Source: JAGXRK01 sp963804005 (GTDB taxonomy: Bacteria; Bacteroidota; Ignavibacteria; Ignavibacteriales; Ignavibacteriaceae). Taken from it: a DNA stretch of 64,000 bases. Of the stretch, positions 25,717 through 35,751 are shown piece by piece. How positions within the stretch are numbered: the stretch's first letter is position 1; every line of letters starts with the position of its first letter. The stretch covers positions 601,779 through 665,778 of the forward strand of contig CAWDOP010000002.1 of assembly GCA_963804005.1 (NCBI GenBank), in the 5' to 3' direction. Made by a program: the position numbers and the translations under genes. Under the pieces are notes generated by a model. That model was not told where the DNA came from, did not search any database, and saw nothing but the letters and a program-made list of their open reading frames with translations.

Positions 25717-26352
25717 ATGAAAAAGATAATTGTTATTGGTGGTGGGGGCATGCAAAGGTAATAATTTCTATTACTCAAAAAAGGATTAATGATTTTTCTA
25801 TTGTGGTTATACTGATAATACAGACTAATAAGGAAGTAATCTTGGAATCAAATATCTATGGGGATGACAATATTTTAGAAGAATATTTAAAAATGGAATT
25901 AAAAATTGCGTACTTGGAATTGGACAACTAACAATCTCTAAACATTAATGAAGGATTGTTGAAAAACTCAAGAAGATATTGGATTTAATTTCCCATAATT
26001 ATTGCACCGTAGTGCAATAATTAATGAAGATGTTAATAATTGGTAAGGGAACTGTGATAATGGATGGTGTTGTTATTAATAGTGGAGCAAAAATTGGTAA
26101 CTTTGGAATTATTAATACTAACTGTTCAATTGATCATGATTGCATAATAGGAAATTTTGTTCATATTGCACCGGCAGTTACTTTATCTGGTGAGGTTAAA
26201 GATTGGGATAATGTATTAATTGGTACTGGTTCATCTGTAATTCAAGGTATAGAAATTAGGACAATTGTATTATAGCTGCAGGATCCGTCGTACAAACATC
26301 TTTGATTAAACCGGGAATTTATAGAGGCGTACCTGCAAGATTTATTAAAATA
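25717..26352 (+). CDS. LegH/NeuD-like sugar acetyltransferase (frameshifted)
   Basis: Starts KKIIVIGGGG, the PglD/NeuD N-terminal UDP-binding fold. After indels in 25,750-26,000 it continues as a left-handed beta-helix: VIMDGVVINSGAKIGNFGIINTNCSIDHDCIIGNFVHIAPAVTLSGEV, then CIIAAGSVVQTSLIKPGIYRGVPARFIK. In legionaminic acid synthesis this step N-acetylates the 4-amino group. As written the frame runs into the next gene without a stop; a single missing or extra base in the A-rich end is the likely cause. Confidence 0.75.
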
Positions 26353-27367
26353 ATGAAAAAAGTATTTATAATAGCAGAGGCTGGTGTAAACCATAACGGT
26401 TCTTTAGAAATAGCAAAAAAATTAGTTGATGCTGCTAAAGAATGTGGTGCTGATGCAATTAAATTTCAAACATTTAAAACAGAAAGTAATATTTCACATA
26501 AATGCAGAAAAAGCTGAATATCAGAAGTAATAACAACTGATTCAGATGAAACACAATACGAAATGGTAAAAAAGTTTGAACTAGGATGTTCGAAGAATTT
26601 AAAGTTATTAAGAATTACTGCAAAACAAAAGAAATAATTTTTCTTTCAACACCATTTGATTTTGAATAGTATTGAATTATTGAATGAATTTAGGATTTAG
26701 ATACTTTTAAAATTCCTTCAGGTGAAATTGTTAATCTTCCTTACCTTAGAAAAATTGGTAAATTGAATAAAAAAATAATTTTATCAACGGGAATGGCAAA
26801 TTTTGATGAAATTGAATATGCTTTAAATATCTTAATTGAAAATGGTACTAAAAAAAACAATATTACAGTGCTACATTGCAATACTGAATATCCAACACCT
26901 ATTTGAAGATGTAAATCTTTTAGCAATGTTAACAATAAAAAATAAATTTGATGTTAAAGTTGGATATTCTGATCATACATCTGGGAATTGAAGTACCTAT
27001 TGCTGCCGTTGCATTAGGTGCTGAAATTATTGAAAAGCATTTTACTTTAGACAAAAATATGGAAGGACCTGATCATAAAGCATCTTTAGAACCGGATGAA
27101 TTTAAACAAATGGTTAAAGCAATCAGGAATATTGAAAAAGCGTTCGGTAATGGTATTAAGAAACCTTCTCCTTCTGAATTTAAAAATTTAACTATTGTGC
27201 GTAAGAGCCTGGTAGCAGCAAAAAAAATAAATACAGGTGAAATATTTACAGAAGCTAATGTAGGTATTAAAAGACCAGGTACAGGAATTTCACCAATGAA
27301 ATGGGATGAAGTAATGGGCAAAAAAGCCAAACGTGATTTTGAATCTGATGAGTTAATAGAATTATGA
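26353..27367 (+). CDS. legI: LegI/NeuB-family nonulosonic acid synthase (frameshifted)
   Basis: Condenses the 6-deoxy-diacetamido-mannose intermediate with phosphoenolpyruvate. Begins KKVFIIAEAGVNHNGSLEIAKKLVDAAKECGADAIKFQTF, the NeuB barrel start. Frames then change at about 26,500, 26,585, 26,665 and 26,900. The pieces include IFLSTPFDFESIELL, FKIPSGEIVNLPYLRKIG and VLHCNTEYPTP. The intact last part has SGIEVPIAAVALGAEIIEKHFTLDKNMEGPDHKASLEP and the SAF antifreeze-like domain KSLVAAKKINTGEIFTEANVGIKRPGTGI. Confidence 0.88.
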
Positions 27368-28528
27368 AAGTTTGTATTATAACTGGTTCCAGAGCTGAAT
27401 ATGGTTTACTAAAACCTTTAATCGATGAATTAAAATCTGATAAATTTTTTAAAGTTCAAATTATTGCCACAGGTATGCATCTTTCCCCTGAATTTGGACT
27501 AACTTACAAAGAAATTAGAAAAGATGGTTTTAAGATTGATGAAAAAATTGAAATTCTACTTATCTTCTGATACACCGGTCGGAATTTCAAAATCAATGGG
27601 ATTGGGAGTAATATCATTTTGCTGAAGCTTACAACAGATTAAAACCTGATTTGATAATTGTGCTTGGAGACCGATTTGAAATATTTAGTGCTGTTAGTGC
27701 AGCATTAGTTTCTAAAATACCTGTTGCTCATATTCACGGCGGTGAATTGACTTTTGGAGCTTATGATGAAAGTTTGCGTCATGCAATTACTAAAATGTCT
27801 CACCTGCATTTTACTTCGACCGAAGAATACAGAAAGCGAGTTATTCAACTTAGGTGAAAATCCTAAAACTGTTTTCAATGTTGGTGCATTAAGCATGGAT
27901 AATTTTAAAAAAATAAAATTAATGACCTTGACTGAGTTAGAAAAATCAATTTCATTCAAATTAGATAAGCCATTCTTTGTTGTAACATTTCATCCGGTTA
28001 CACTTGAAAACAAATCTTCAGATAAGCAATTTATTGAATTACTCAAAGCCCTGGAAAGTTTTCCTGATTATAAAGTTATCTTCACTAAGCCAAATGCAGA
28101 TAATGATGGAAGAGTAATAATTAAAATGATTGATAATTATGTGTCAAAAAATAGTGACCGTGACTATTGCATTCAATTCATTGGGTCAGTTACGATATTT
28201 ATCTGCTTTGAAGCATTGCGAAATGATGATTGGTAATTCTTCAAGTGGAATTGTAGAAATGCCGATGTTTAGAAAACCTACTATAAATATTGGGGACAGA
28301 CAAAAAGGTAGGATTTTTCCTAACACACTTATACAATGTAATCCTGAACAAAAATCTATCACAACAGCTATAGAAAAAGGTTTAAGCGATAAATTTCAGA
28401 AACAGTGTAAAGAGTATAAAAGTATTTATGGCACTGGTGATACTGCAAAAAAAATAAAAAGTATTATCAAAAATGTTTCGCTGGTTAAGTTAATCAAAAA
28501 AGAATTTTACGATATAAATTTTAAATAG
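27364..28528 (+). CDS. legG: LegG/NeuC-family hydrolysing UDP-sugar 2-epimerase (frameshifted)
   Basis: Releases UDP or GDP and inverts C2 to give the free manno sugar used by LegI. Pieces in three frames: KVCIITGSRAEYGLLKPLIDEL; LIIVLGDRFEIFSAVSAALVSKIPVAHIHGGELTFGAYDESLRHAITKM (HGGE signature); FNVGALSMDNFKKI; FFVVTFHPVTLENKSS; and MIGNSSSGIVEMPMFRKPTINIGDRQKGRI. Single-base shifts occur near 27,560, 27,625, 27,850 and 28,180. Its ATG overlaps the legI stop by 4 bp. Confidence 0.88.
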
Positions 28529-28537
28529 AAAATTGAA

Positions 28538-29614
28538 ATGTTAAAAGAATTTACAAGCATACTAATTAATAAAAATGCATCTGTAAAAGATGCCTATGAA
28601 ACAAGCTTGATAAAACTGCAGAGAAGATTTTGTTTGTTGTTGAAGAAGGCAATAAATTAATCGGTTCTTTAACAGACGGTGATATAAGAAGATGGATCTT
28701 AAAAGAAGGTTCGATTAACTGAAAAAGTGAGTGAAGTTTGTTTTAAAGAAACTTATTCTGTTACCAATGGATATGATGTTGATGAAGTAAAAGAAGAAAT
28801 ACATAAAGAGACAAATTGTACTTATGTTCCTGTTCTTGATGCAATAAAAGAATTGTTGAGTTTTTAATTTGGGATAAACTTTTTGAAGGGAAGATTAAAA
28901 CGAAAACCAAAAGAAAGCTTAGACATCCCAGTTGTAATTATGGCTGGTGGAAAGGCACCCGACTCGATCCATTCACTAAAATACTTGCCAAAACCTCTTA
29001 TACCCAATTGGTGATAAAACAATATTGAAATAATTATTGATAAATTTTTCGATTATGGTGTAAATCATTATTACATATCTGTTAATCATAAAGCAAAAAT
29101 TATCAAATCATATTTTGAAGAAATTGAACCTGAATATTCAATTACATATCTCGAAGAAGATAAACCATTAGGTACCGTTGGTTCATTAAAGCAGCTTGAG
29201 AATAGGTTCACCTCCCCCCTGCTTTTAACGAATTGTGATATTATAATAGAATCTGATTATACAGACTTATTAAAACATCATAATGAAAATAAAAATGATA
29301 TAACAATGGTTGCGTCGTTAAAACACTATAATATACCTTATGGAATTTGTGAAATCGAGAATGGCGGTAACTTAGCATCTATTAAAGAAAAACCGGAATA
29401 TGATTTACTGGTGAATACCGGAATGTATATAATAAATCCTGAATTGCTGAAGTATATCCCTAGTAATGAATTTTTTCACGCTACTGATTTAATTGAAACA
29501 ATTAGAAACTTAGGAAAAAAAATAGGTGTTTATCCAATAAGCGAAAATTCCTGGATTGATATCGGCGAATGGGTGGAATATAAAAAAGTAATTAATAAAA
29601 TGTATTTAGGTTAA
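28538..29614 (+). CDS. ptmE: PtmE/LegX-like nucleotidyltransferase with CBS domains (frameshifted)
   Basis: In Campylobacter the equivalent enzyme makes GDP-glucosamine for the legionaminic acid route. N-terminal CBS pair in pieces (LKEFTSILINKNASVKDAYET, FVVEEGNKLIGSLTDGDIRRWIL, CTYVPVLDA). The nucleotidyltransferase domain follows with VIMAGGKGTRLDPFTK, then DYGVNHYYISVNHKAKIIKSYF, PLGTVGSLKQLE and LLTNCDIIIESDY. It ends WIDIGEWVEYKKVINKMY. Shifts near 28,600, 28,715, 28,860 and 28,960-29,010; from about 29,020 the frame is intact. Its presence argues that this Leg pathway uses GDP-activated sugars. Confidence 0.82.
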
Positions 29615-29616
29615 AA

Positions 29617-30648
29617 ATGAATAATACGCACATAATTGCAGAAATGGCTTGGGGCCATGATGGATCGCTGGGAGAGGCTATTCAAATTGCAAGGGAAGCA
29701 AAAAATGCTGGTGCAAATTCGATTAGCATCCATATAACTGATTTAGAAAGTTATATGGTTAAACATTATGGAAGTGGTAAAGGAAAAGTCTCGGCAGGCC
29801 GAGAATCACTTGACATCTATAAATACCTTGAAAAAATAAATATACCAAACGATGACTGGATTAAATTTGAAACAAGTGTGAGAAATCTGGGTCTACAACT
29901 TGTAGTAATGCCTAATGATTTTGTTTCATTAGAATTTGCAGAAAAAAAACTAAATCCTGATTATTTTGTTGTTTCCGCCGCCTGTTTTGTGGAGGAGGAT
30001 TTTCTAAAAGCAATTGCAAAAAAGCAAAGAAAGACATTGTTTAGAATTGGTGGTGCATATCTCGGAGAAATAGAAAAAGCAATCAATATTTTTAAAAAAG
30101 AAAATAATGAGCAGATTATTCTCCTTCACGGATTTCAGAACTATCCTACGAAGTTAGAAGAAACAAACATTAGTCAGTTACAAACATTAAAAGACATTCT
30201 CGGGCTTGAAGTTGGTTTAGCAGATCATATAGATGGAGGCGATCACTTAGCTAAGGTTATACCTATACTAGCTCTCGCATTTGGTGCCAATTACATTGAA
30301 AAACATATAACTTTGGACAGAAATAAAAAAAGTGAAGATTTTGAATCTGCACTCGATCCCACTGAATTTAAAAGTTTTGTAGAATTTGTAAGATCCGCAG
30401 ATGTTGCAATAGGTAAACCTAATTTTAGTCAGCTAAGTGAAGCCACAATTAGATATAGAAATATTTCACGCAAAAGAATAGTTGCAAGTATAGATATTTC
30501 TAAAGGTGAAAAAATTACTCGTGACATGATTTGTTTCAAGCGATCAGATATTGGAATTCAACCAAATGAATTATCATTAATTATAAATCGTACAGCGAAA
30601 GAAAATATAAGTAAAGATGATTCAATTACTATTGAAAGACTTGTATAA
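29617..30648 (+). CDS. second NeuB-family synthase, paralogue of legI
   Basis: 343 aa and intact, unlike legI. NTHIIAEMAWGHDGSLGEAIQIAREAKNAGANSISIHI is a variant of the NeuB barrel start. PDYFVVSAACFVEEDFLKAIAK, LLHGFQNYPTKLEETNISQL, and EVGLADHIDGGDHLAKVIPILALAFGANYIEKHITLDRNKKSEDFESALDP keep the E-K-H and D-x-x-x-S-x-D/E features. The SAF domain is RKRIVASIDISKGEKITRDMICFKRSD. Several positions differ from LegI (AWGHDGS for AGVNHNG), so the aldose acceptor is probably different. Opens a block of five co-directional genes with 1-4-bp gaps or overlaps. Confidence 0.85.
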   Translation: MNNTHIIAEMAWGHDGSLGEAIQIAREAKNAGANSISIHITDLESYMVKHYGSGKGKVSAGRESLDIYKYLEKINIPNDDWIKFETSVRNLGLQLVVMPNDFVSLEFAEKKLNPDYFVVSAACFVEEDFLKAIAKKQRKTLFRIGGAYLGEIEKAINIFKKENNEQIILLHGFQNYPTKLEETNISQLQTLKDILGLEVGLADHIDGGDHLAKVIPILALAFGANYIEKHITLDRNKKSEDFESALDPTEFKSFVEFVRSADVAIGKPNFSQLSEATIRYRNISRKRIVASIDISKGEKITRDMICFKRSDIGIQPNELSLIINRTAKENISKDDSITIERLV

Positions 30649-31413
30649 ATGAAAATCGGGGTTTTGATTTCTATCCGTGAAAAATCTACACGTTATCCTG
30701 GCAAAGTTTTAAAGATTATTGGGGATCAAACAGTTACTGAGCATTTAATTGATAGATTAAAACTAGATGGTGAATTTGATCATTTAATAATTGCCACGAG
30801 TAATGATAAACGCGATAAAGTATTTGAACAGTTTGCTTTAAATAAAAAAATTGATATTTATTTTGGTGATAAAGAAGATAAACTATTAAGGTATTTTCAG
30901 ATTTGTGAACATTTTAATTTGGATGCTGTAATTATTGTGGACGGTGATGATATTTTATGTTTTCCGGAAATTGTATCAGACACGATTAAAGGACTAAGAA
31001 AGAATGTATACGAAGCTATATTTTGGCAAAATTTACCTTTGGGCGCTGCCTGTTCCGGCCTAACAAAAAAGGCGCTTGAAAAAGTAATTGAAATGAAAGC
31101 TGAGTCTGATACAGAAGTATGGGGGGGATATTTCAATAGACAATTCTTTAAAGTTGCCAGATTAAGTTCTGATAAAGCTATCTTCAATAATCCTGGTATC
31201 CGATTAACAATGGATTATGAAGAAGACTATTTATTATTCAAAAAGATTTTTGAACACTTTAATTACAAAAATAATTTTAGTTCTGAAGATTTATTGGAGT
31301 TATTAGTAAATATAAAACCTGAATTAACTGAACTTAATAAAGAAGCACAACTACTTTATGAAGAGCATATAAAAAAATCAGCACCTATAAAATTTAAGGG
31401 ACATTTAAAATGA
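30649..31413 (+). CDS. SpsF/NeuA-like cytidylyltransferase
   Basis: 254 aa. KIGVLISIREKSTRYPGKVLKIIGDQTVTEHLIDRL is the nucleotide-binding start of the acylneuraminate cytidylyltransferase family in its SpsF branch. AVIIVDGDDILCFPEIV corresponds to the metal-binding region. It stands where PtmB/LegF stands in the Campylobacter ptm cluster, and no other CMP-nonulosonate synthetase is seen in the locus. It may therefore activate legionaminic acid or the product of the adjacent second synthase. Starts on the base after the previous stop. Confidence 0.75.
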   Translation: MKIGVLISIREKSTRYPGKVLKIIGDQTVTEHLIDRLKLDGEFDHLIIATSNDKRDKVFEQFALNKKIDIYFGDKEDKLLRYFQICEHFNLDAVIIVDGDDILCFPEIVSDTIKGLRKNVYEAIFWQNLPLGAACSGLTKKALEKVIEMKAESDTEVWGGYFNRQFFKVARLSSDKAIFNNPGIRLTMDYEEDYLLFKKIFEHFNYKNNFSSEDLLELLVNIKPELTELNKEAQLLYEEHIKKSAPIKFKGHLK

Positions 31414-32402
31414 GAGTTTTAGTTCTCGGTCTTGGTTCTATGGGAAAAAGAAGAATTAGGTGTTTAAATGCGCTGGGGTACTTTAATATAATTGGATTTG
31501 ATTTGAGAAATGATAGAAGAAAAGAAAGTGAAGAAAAATTTAAGATTGAGACAACCGACAATTTTAACAATATTGATTTTCCCCTGATTGATGCGATGAT
31601 TATTTCTGTACCACCGGATAAACATTTGGAGTATATTAAAATTGCCATTAGTAATGATATACCTGCCTTTATTGAGGCAGGCGTAATTTCCAATCATTCA
31701 AAAGAAGTAGCCAAAGAAAACAAGACTAAGAATATTTTTCTTGCACCTTCCTGTACGTTAATATTTCATCCTATTATTAAAGATATCAAAGAAATTTTAA
31801 TCTCACGAAAATATGGTAAAATGACAAACTTTACTTATCACTCTGGTCAGTATTTGCCCGATTGGCATCCCTGGGAAGATGTTAAGGATTTTTATGTTTC
31901 TAAAAGAGAAACCGGCGGTGCGAGAGAAATTGTACCTTTTGAAATAACTTGGATAACCGATGTTTTTGGTTTTCCTAAAGAAATAAAAGGTTTTTTTGCA
32001 AAGACTTTGGATGTTGGAGCAGATATTGAGGATACTTATTCGTTTAATATGAAATTTGAAAATGGAATCGGTTCAGTAATAGTGGATGTTTCTTCACGAT
32101 TTGCAACACGAAGTTTGATAATCAATCTGGAAAAGGCCCAATTACGTTGGAATTGGGAAGAAGGTACACTTAAAATTTTTGAAGCCGAGAAAAATAAGTG
32201 GATGCAATCCTATCAAACTGAAGGTAAAGCAGAAGTTGGATATAATAAGAATATTATTGAGCAAATGTATATAGATGAAATACAAGCATTTATAAATGGA
32301 ATCAATGACAAAGAAAAGTATCCAAATACGATCGTTAATGATTTACGGATTTTGGAATTATTAGATGCAATTGAAAATTCTGATGGAGGATTCAATAGAT
32401 GA
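31410..32402 (+). CDS. Gfo/Idh/MocA-family oxidoreductase (PtmF position)
   Basis: 330 aa. RVLVLGLGSMGKRRIRCLNALG is the Rossmann start. DAMIISVPPDKHLEYIKIAISNDIPAFIEAGV has E-A-G where EKP is usual. The C-terminal domain has YGKMTNFTYHSGQYLPDWHPWEDVKDFYVSKRETGGAREIVPFEITW. This subtype is common in nonulosonic acid and ptm clusters, where its exact step is not settled. Overlaps the previous gene by 4 bp and the next by 4 bp, so it is translated as one unit. Confidence 0.82.
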   Translation: MRVLVLGLGSMGKRRIRCLNALGYFNIIGFDLRNDRRKESEEKFKIETTDNFNNIDFPLIDAMIISVPPDKHLEYIKIAISNDIPAFIEAGVISNHSKEVAKENKTKNIFLAPSCTLIFHPIIKDIKEILISRKYGKMTNFTYHSGQYLPDWHPWEDVKDFYVSKRETGGAREIVPFEITWITDVFGFPKEIKGFFAKTLDVGADIEDTYSFNMKFENGIGSVIVDVSSRFATRSLIINLEKAQLRWNWEEGTLKIFEAEKNKWMQSYQTEGKAEVGYNKNIIEQMYIDEIQAFINGINDKEKYPNTIVNDLRILELLDAIENSDGGFNR

Positions 32403-33753
32403 ACTTTAGTGAGAGATTAAATGCTGTTATTCCCGGTGGTGCACATACATATTCAAGAGGTGATGATCAATTCCCAGCAAATGCACCACAAATTTTGTCA
32501 AAGGGAAAGGACGCTTATGTTTGGGATGGCGACGGTAATAAATTTTTAGATTATGGAATGGCACTTAGAGCTGTGACTTTAGGTTATGCAAATGAACGAG
32601 TAAACAAAGCTGCGTTTGACCAGATTCAGAATGGTGTAAATCTAACAAGGGCAAGCACTGTTGAACTTGAAGCAGCAGAATTAATTGTTGATTTAATTCC
32701 GTCTGCTGAAATGGTAAAGTTTGCAAAAAATGGTTCAAACGTAACTACTGCAGCAGTTAAAATTGCAAGAGCATATACCGATAAAAAATATGTTTGTTTC
32801 CCAGACAGCACCCATTCTTTTCATTTGACGATTGGTTCATAGGATCAACCCCTTTAACAAGAGGTATACCGGAAGCTTATACAAAATATTCACTGCCTTT
32901 TGATTACAATGACATTTCTTCTTTAGAAAAACATTTTAACGAACACGCCGGAGAAATTGCTTGTGTAATATTGGAACCAGCGACAAGCATTGACCCCTGT
33001 GAGCGAGATTGTAGCAGAGTAAAATCATTAACTGAAAGATGTTCAGACTGCCCAAATAATAGAAATAATTTCTTACATAAAGTAAAAGAATTATGTCATA
33101 AAAATGGAGCGTTGTTTATTCTTGATGAAATGATAACTGGGTTTAGATGGCATCTGCAGGGTGCGCAAACCTGGTTTGGTATTGATCCGGATATGTCAAC
33201 ATTCGGAAAAGGTATGGCAAATGGGTTCGCGGTAGCTGCCTTAACAGGGAAAAAAGAATTTATGAAAGTTGGAGGAATTAAAGATGAAGGAATGGAACGC
33301 ACATTTTTAGTATCTACTACTCACGGCGCTGAAATGCCTGCTTTAGGTGCTTTCATCGAAACTGTGAATATTTATAAAGAATGCGATATAATAAAGCATT
33401 TTTGGGAATATGGCCAAAAACTTTATGAAGGGATTAATATTATTAGCAGGAATTTAGATCTGATAGATAATTTTTTTGTAGACGGCGGTTATGTTATTAT
33501 GAATTATGTCACCAAGGATCTTAATGGAAATATTTCACTCCCGCTGCGTACTTTATTTTCGCAAGAAATGATAAAGAACGATGTGTTGATGCCGTGGATT
33601 GGTATATCTTATTCACATAAGAAGGAAGAACTTGATATAACACTTAATGCTATTGAAAAAGCTCTGACAGTTTATAAAAAAGCTTTAAACGAAGGTGTTG
33701 ATAAATACTTAGTTGGTCCTGTAATTAAACCCGTGTTTAGGAAGTATAATTAG
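32399..33753 (+). CDS. class-III aminotransferase, glutamate-1-semialdehyde-aminomutase-like (one frameshift)
   Basis: About 450 aa once a single indel near 32,815 is repaired. FSERLNAVIPGGAHTYSRGDDQFPANAPQIL is the GSAM-like start. SAEMVKFAKNGSNVTTAAVKIARAYT, FDDWFIGSTPLTRGIPE, ALFILDEMITGFRW (PLP Asp/Glu) and STFGKGMANGF (Schiff-base Lys) follow. An unusual Cys-rich insert, about 25 residues (DPCERDCSRVKSLTERCSDCP), sits after VILEPATSI. In this sugar cluster it is more likely to aminate or move an amino group on a keto sugar than to make haem. Coupled by 4-bp overlap to the upstream gene. Confidence 0.82.
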
Positions 33754-33754
33754 T

Positions 33755-34526
33755 ATGCTAAAAAATAAAACCATCGTCGTTACGGGCGGCGCAGGATTAT
33801 TAGGAAAGGAATTTATTAAAGCAATTGTTCAGAATAATGGTGTAGCTGTTATTGCTGACTATAATGAAGAGCTAGGAATTGCGACAGAAGAGCAGTTAAA
33901 ACTTGAACTTAATTCTGATAGAATAGAATTTTTTAAAACGGACATTACAAATAAAGAATCATTACAGAATTTAATTCAATTTCTAAAGGAAAAACATAAT
34001 AACATTGACGCGCTCATAAATAATGCCTATCCGCGTAATAAAAACTATGGGAAACACTTCTTTGACGTTGACTATGAAGATTTTTGTGATATGCTTAATA
34101 TGCACCTTGGTGGCTATTTTTTGACTTCACAACAATTTGCAAAGTTTTTTATTAACCAAGGATTTGGTAATATAATTAATATATCCTCAATTTATGGTGT
34201 TATTGCACCGCGTTTTGAAATTTATGAAGGGACACAGATGACAACACCGGTTGAATATGCGGTAATTAAATCGTCGCTTATACATTTTACTAAGTACCTT
34301 GCAAAATATCTTAAAGGTAAAAATATCAGGGTAAATTCTATAAGTCCAGGTGGAAATAATTGATAACCAACCGGAAAGTTTTCTAAATGCCTATCAATCA
34401 TATTCATCTTCAAAAGGGATGCTAGATAAGTTGGATATTTTAGGAACACTACTCTTTCTTTTATCTGATGCTTCAAAATATATTAACGGACAAAATATTA
34501 TTGTTGATGATGGGTTCACATTGTAG
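33755..34526 (+). CDS. short-chain dehydrogenase, PtmA-like (one frameshift)
   Basis: LKNKTIVVTGGAGLLGKEFIKAI is the cofactor site. DALINNAYPRNKNYGKHFFDV, IINISSIYGVIAPRFEIYEGTQMTTPVEYAVIKSSLIHFTKYLAKYL holds Ser, Tyr and Lys of the SDR triad. NIRVNSISPGG follows. A shift near 34,360 is followed by SKGMLDKLDILGTLLFLLSDASKYINGQNIIVDDGFTL, the normal C terminus. Resembles PtmA of Campylobacter, which acts before legionaminic acid synthesis. Last gene of the tightly packed block. Confidence 0.82.
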
Positions 34527-34528
34527 AT

Positions 34529-35749
34529 ATGAAAAAAGTCATTTATATAATTGCCTATAAATATCTATCTCTTCCGCTATATAGATGCATTGCCGAAACC
34601 TTAAAGGATGATTATGAAAATTATTTGCTATACTTTGAGGAACCTTTCATAAATCAAGAAATAAGTTATTATCCGATAGAAAATAGTCTTTTTAGAGAAT
34701 TTAGAATATTTATACCGGATGAAATTAAAAGAGTTAAAGAAATTATAAAAAATAATCAAATTCAAAAAAACATCCATATATTTGTGAAAGATCTGGTTAA
34801 TTATAAGTTTAACCTTGAAAAAGAAATAAAAAAACTGGAGCCAGATATAATAATCACAACAACAGATTCATCTTTTATTTCTAGAATAATAGCTAATTAT
34901 TCAAATAAGAATAACATCCCATTACTTTTATTCCAACCCTCATTTATTGACCCAATACCTTTCAATTTGTTGAAAATAATTAGAGACAAATTTTACTATC
35001 TAATCTTCAATATTATTCTAAGAATACCAATATTTAATTGGCAGCCTTACTGGGGAAATGAGGCAAAAAATGCATACGTATTTATTTGGATAAAAGATTT
35101 CCCAAATTCATATAATAATAAATGAATTCGAATTGTTGGAAATCCTCTTCTTAAAGAATATTTAAGCATTGATAAAGAAAAAGGTAATGAACTTAGAGAT
35201 AAACTGTACATTGAAAAAAATAAAAAAATTATTACAATTTGCACAGAAGGTTTTAATGGTGTAATGGATGAGGAATTAGTTGATGCTGTATATCGGGAAG
35301 TAATTATATCTAATCAACAATTTCATTTTATAATTAAAGTTCATCCGCGTGATGATGAAAATAAATACAAAAAATATTTTATTATCAAAGGCATTAATAA
35401 TGTTACTGTAGTAAAAAATATCCCTTTGTTAGATATATTTTGTTTTACTGATTTGCAAATTTCCGTAAACTCTTATTCATCTTTTGAAGCAATTTTATAT
35501 GGAATACCAGTTATTTTGATAAAAAGATATCTGCTTGACAATCCAAATTATTTTAATGATGATGTTATCATATATGCAAATACCTCTGAAGAACTTAATA
35601 ATTCAATTCATTTTTCCTTAACTCAAAAATATAAAGAACAATTTTTAGTTTATCGTAAAAAGTTTATTAAAGAAATATATGATGATAGTGAATCCGGGGA
35701 TTGTACTAGTAAAATTAAAGAAATTATAGGCGAGATTTTTAGAAAGTAA
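34529..35749 (+). CDS. putative glycosyltransferase/capsule-type protein with internal TGA stop
   Basis: 407 codons in one frame, interrupted by a TGA at 35123-35125. The first part (KKVIYIIAYKYLSLPLYRCIAETL, IKKLEPDIIITTTDSSFISRIIANY) and the second part (IRIVGNPLLKEYLSID, IITICTEGFNGVMDEELVDAV, FHFIIKVHPRDDENKYKKYF, DLQISVNSYSSFEAILYGIPVILIKRY) resemble GT-B-like proteins of capsule loci. The KVHPRD and S-S-F-E-A-x-x-x-G-I-P-V motifs lie at the nucleotide-sugar side. The exact family is not certain. The stop is a point change, unlike the indels in neighbours. Confidence 0.6.
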
Positions 35750-35751
35750 AA

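Noticed and set aside
23585..29614. True pseudogenisation of the legionaminic acid genes
   Set aside because: Breaks are single-base shifts with family motifs kept in every piece, and no decay by substitution or large deletion is visible; sequencing error is the simpler account, though read data are needed.
34529..35749. Selenocysteine or stop-codon reassignment at the in-frame TGA
   Set aside because: No SECIS-like hairpin follows the TGA, other genes in the segment end with TGA normally, and the site is not a known Cys/Sec position.
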